Origin: Prevotellaceae bacterium
Lineage (GTDB): Bacteria; Bacteroidota; Bacteroidia; Bacteroidales; Paludibacteraceae
Assembly (NCBI GenBank): GCA_031270565.1
Contig: JAISXJ010000117.1
Span: forward strand, 1 to 15,143
DNA: 15,143 nucleotides
Direction: 5' to 3'
Part shown: positions 13,192 through 15,143 of the stretch, one piece after another
How the letters are laid out: each line of letters begins with the position of its first letter
How positions within the stretch are numbered: the first letter of the stretch is position 1
The notes under the pieces: generated by a model
What the model was told of the DNA's origin: nothing
The model's database searches: none
Seen by the model: the letters and a program-made list of their open reading frames with translations, nothing else
Position numbers and translations under genes: made by a program

Positions 13192-15143
13192 ATGAAACCA
13201 AATCACAGATTTCTTGTATTAGCGCTCGTCCTTTGCGGCATAAGCGCAGGCGCAAACGCGCAAGCATTTACCTACGAAGGTATCAACTATCAAGTTACTT
13301 CTACTTCGCTAAAAGAAGTAAAGGTGGCTGGTAACTCAGGTTATTCAGGGGAGGCAGTGATACCCGATTCGGTTGTGTACAACAGCGATACTTATGCTGT
13401 TACTGAGATTGGAAATGAGGCTTTTTACAATTGCAGCGGTTTGACCGGTGCATTAACCATTCCTAATTCGGTTACTTCGATTGGATATGAGGCTTTTCGC
13501 GATTGCAGCGGTTTGACCGGTATTGATGTTGCTACCGGCAATCTGCATTACAGTTCCCTTGACGGCGTATTGTTTAACGAAGTGCAGGATACATTGATAC
13601 AGTACCCCGGAGGTAAAGCAAGCAGTTATATTATTCCTGAATCTGTAAAGACGATTGGAGATAATGCTTTTCGCAATTGCAGCGGCTTAACCGGTACATT
13701 AACTATTGGAAATTCGGTTACTTCGATTGGAAATTTAGCTTTTTCCGGTTGCAGCGGCTTTAACGGTACATTAACTATTGGAAATTCGGTTATTTCGATT
13801 GGAAATTATGCTTTTTCCGGTTGCAGTGGTTTGACCGGTGCATTAACTATTCCTAATTCGGTTACTTCGATTGGAAAGCAGGCTTTTTTCAATTGCAGCG
13901 GTTTGACCGGTACATTAACTATTGGAAATTCGGTTACTTCGATTGGAAGTTCTGCTTTTTACGGTTGCCGCGGCTTTAACGGTACATTAACTATTGGAAA
14001 TTCGGTTACTTCGATTGGAGATCAGGCTTTTTACTATTGCCGCGGTTTAACCGGTACATTAACTATTCCTAATTCGGTTACTTCGATTGGAAATAATGCT
14101 TTTTACGGTTGCCGCGGCTTTAACGGTACATTAACTATTGGAAATTCGGTTAAGACGATTGGAGGGCTGGCTTTTTCCGATTGCAGCGGTTTGACCGGTG
14201 CATTAACCATTCCCGATTCGGTTACTTCGATTGGAGAGAGGGCTTTTTCCGGTTGCAGCAGCTTTAACGGTGCATTAACCATTCCCGATTCGGTTACTTC
14301 GATTGGAAATTATGCTTTTTCCGGTTGCAGCAGCTTTAACGGTGCATTAACCATTCCTAATTCGGTAAAGACGATTGGAGAGGGGGCTTTTTCCGGTTGC
14401 AGCAGCTTTAACGGTGCATTAACTATTCCTAATTCGGTTATTTCGATTGGAGAGAGGGCATTTTACGGTTGCAGCGGCTTTAACGGTACATTAACCATTC
14501 CTAATTCGGTTACTGAGATTGGAACTTTTGCTTTTTCCGGTTGCAGCGGTTTGACGTCCATCTATGTGAGCGCGGCGATTCCGCCGTCAGTGGGTGCGAA
14601 TGCTTTCATCTATGTGCCGGTCGGTATTCCTGTACATATCCCCTGCGGCAGCACATCGGCGTATCAGGGTGCAGCAGAGTGGAGCGGGTTTACCAATTAT
14701 ATAAATAGACCGTTCAATCTCACTGTACAAAGCGAAGGCGCCATCAAAGGAACGGCAAGCATCACACAGGCAAACACCTGCAACAACAACACGGCAATCA
14801 TCGCCGCAACATCCGCACACAAGCACGACTTTACGCAGTGGAGCGACGGCAATACGGACAATCCGCGCACTCTCACCCTCACGCAGGATACGGCGCTGAC
14901 AGCGCAGTTTGCGTCGTTGATGTATGATTTCTCCGCCGTGAACGAAGGGCAGAAAATCTACTACAACATTACCTCCTCCGTTGAGCCTTTAACGGTAGAG
15001 GTAACGTATGCCACCGCCAGTACCTACAACGACTACAGCGGCGCAGTTGTCATTCCTGCCACCGTTATTAACAGGGGAAGTACCTACTCGGTAACGGCAA
15101 TCGGCGCATCTGCGTTCAGGGCTTCCACAGGCTTGACTTCGGT
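13192..15143 (+). CDS. Second BspA-like leucine-rich-repeat surface protein (partial, runs off the window)
   Basis: The frame is open from the ATG at 13192 to the window edge (650 codons plus two bases). A signal peptide (about 1-24, MKPNHRFLVLALVLCGISAG...) is followed by a short N-terminal segment, a first LRR_5 repeat, and an insert HYSSLDGVLFNEVQ. Then come twelve consecutive 24-residue repeats, and a capping segment (SIYVSAAIPPSVGANAF...VHIPCGS). An InlB-B-like bacterial repeat follows (ending DTALTAQFAS), and then a new module start, MYDFSAVNEGQKIYYNITS, almost the same as the module starts of the first protein. The rest probably repeats the first protein's layout and may end in a T9SS domain, but that lies outside the window. 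The two genes are adjacent paralogues on the same strand with shared leaders. Confidence 0.9.
   Translation, partial: MKPNHRFLVLALVLCGISAGANAQAFTYEGINYQVTSTSLKEVKVAGNSGYSGEAVIPDSVVYNSDTYAVTEIGNEAFYNCSGLTGALTIPNSVTSIGYEAFRDCSGLTGIDVATGNLHYSSLDGVLFNEVQDTLIQYPGGKASSYIIPESVKTIGDNAFRNCSGLTGTLTIGNSVTSIGNLAFSGCSGFNGTLTIGNSVISIGNYAFSGCSGLTGALTIPNSVTSIGKQAFFNCSGLTGTLTIGNSVTSIGSSAFYGCRGFNGTLTIGNSVTSIGDQAFYYCRGLTGTLTIPNSVTSIGNNAFYGCRGFNGTLTIGNSVKTIGGLAFSDCSGLTGALTIPDSVTSIGERAFSGCSSFNGALTIPDSVTSIGNYAFSGCSSFNGALTIPNSVKTIGEGAFSGCSSFNGALTIPNSVISIGERAFYGCSGFNGTLTIPNSVTEIGTFAFSGCSGLTSIYVSAAIPPSVGANAFIYVPVGIPVHIPCGSTSAYQGAAEWSGFTNYINRPFNLTVQSEGAIKGTASITQANTCNNNTAIIAATSAHKHDFTQWSDGNTDNPRTLTLTQDTALTAQFASLMYDFSAVNEGQKIYYNITSSVEPLTVEVTYATASTYNDYSGAVVIPATVINRGSTYSVTAIGASAFRASTGLTS
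13687..14550 (+). repeat. Twelve in-frame 72-nt tandem LRR repeats
   Basis: Twelve units of exactly 72 nt (24 codons) follow one another without insertions (13687-14550 is 864 nt). The protein unit reads [LT/FN]G[TA]LTI[GP][ND]SV.[ST]IG..AF..C[SR][GS]. Variation is confined to a few positions: unit openings alternate between ttgacc/ttaacc (LT) and tttaac (FN) in the order L F L L F L F L F F F F, and the TI[G/P] position also switches. Such uniformity points to recent expansion or ongoing gene conversion, and to probable copy-number change between cells. Confidence 0.9.

Noticed and set aside
13687..14550. Regularly spaced repeats resembling a CRISPR array
   Set aside because: The units are contiguous 72-nt coding repeats in one open frame with no unique spacers; they encode BspA-type leucine-rich repeats.

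Overview
The window looks like a chromosomal segment of an uncultured Bacteroidota (Bacteroidales-type) bacterium. The evidence is the Bacteroidota -33/-7 promoter signature (TTG/TTTG about 20 nt before TAnnTTTG), A-rich leaders without clear Shine-Dalgarno sequences, a type IX secretion (T9SS) type A C-terminal sorting domain, very large BspA-like leucine-rich-repeat surface proteins, and 'GCDSIV.LNLTV' cell-surface repeats. No rRNA, tRNA, transposase, phage gene or CRISPR array was seen.

Layout. (1) 1-3833, plus strand: a probable housekeeping operon with a fused gamma-glutamyl hydrolase/M19 dipeptidase, a secreted SPOR-domain protein, folE (GTP cyclohydrolase I) and nadA (quinolinate synthase). 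The last three genes are joined by TAATG stop/start overlaps. (2) 4015-4350, minus strand: a small Bacteroidota protein of unknown function, preceded by three dyad sites spaced exactly 21 bp apart and by copy 1 of a roughly 220-bp repeat. (3) 4894-8882, minus strand: CYTH phosphatase and prfA (one transcription unit), then dut and a 583-residue TPR protein (probably a second unit), ending in an intrinsic terminator. (4) 8883-9554: divergent promoters, copy 2 of the 220-bp repeat, and a leader. (5) 9555-15143, plus strand: two paralogous secreted BspA-like LRR giants. The first is complete and ends in a T9SS signal. The second runs off the window and contains twelve in-frame 72-nt tandem repeats. 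Seven distinct short hairpins lie between them.

How it fits together. The housekeeping genes supply folate/pterin and NAD precursors, peptide turnover, dUTP removal, translation termination and envelope-associated functions. The accessory part is a surface-adhesin locus. The most interesting signals are non-coding. The 220-bp element lies in the same orientation relative to the downstream gene at both sites (upstream of the 111-aa gene and of the first BspA-like gene). It carries a candidate promoter, a G/C homopolymer of different length in each copy, and a hairpin that persists although its sequence has changed. Because the two copies face each other across about 4.5 kb of housekeeping genes, they are also possible substrates for inversion. 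Both BspA-like genes share a second leader element ending in a three-codon mini-ORF whose stop overlaps the main start codon.

All similarity statements are recognition by eye. No database search or folding calculation was run.
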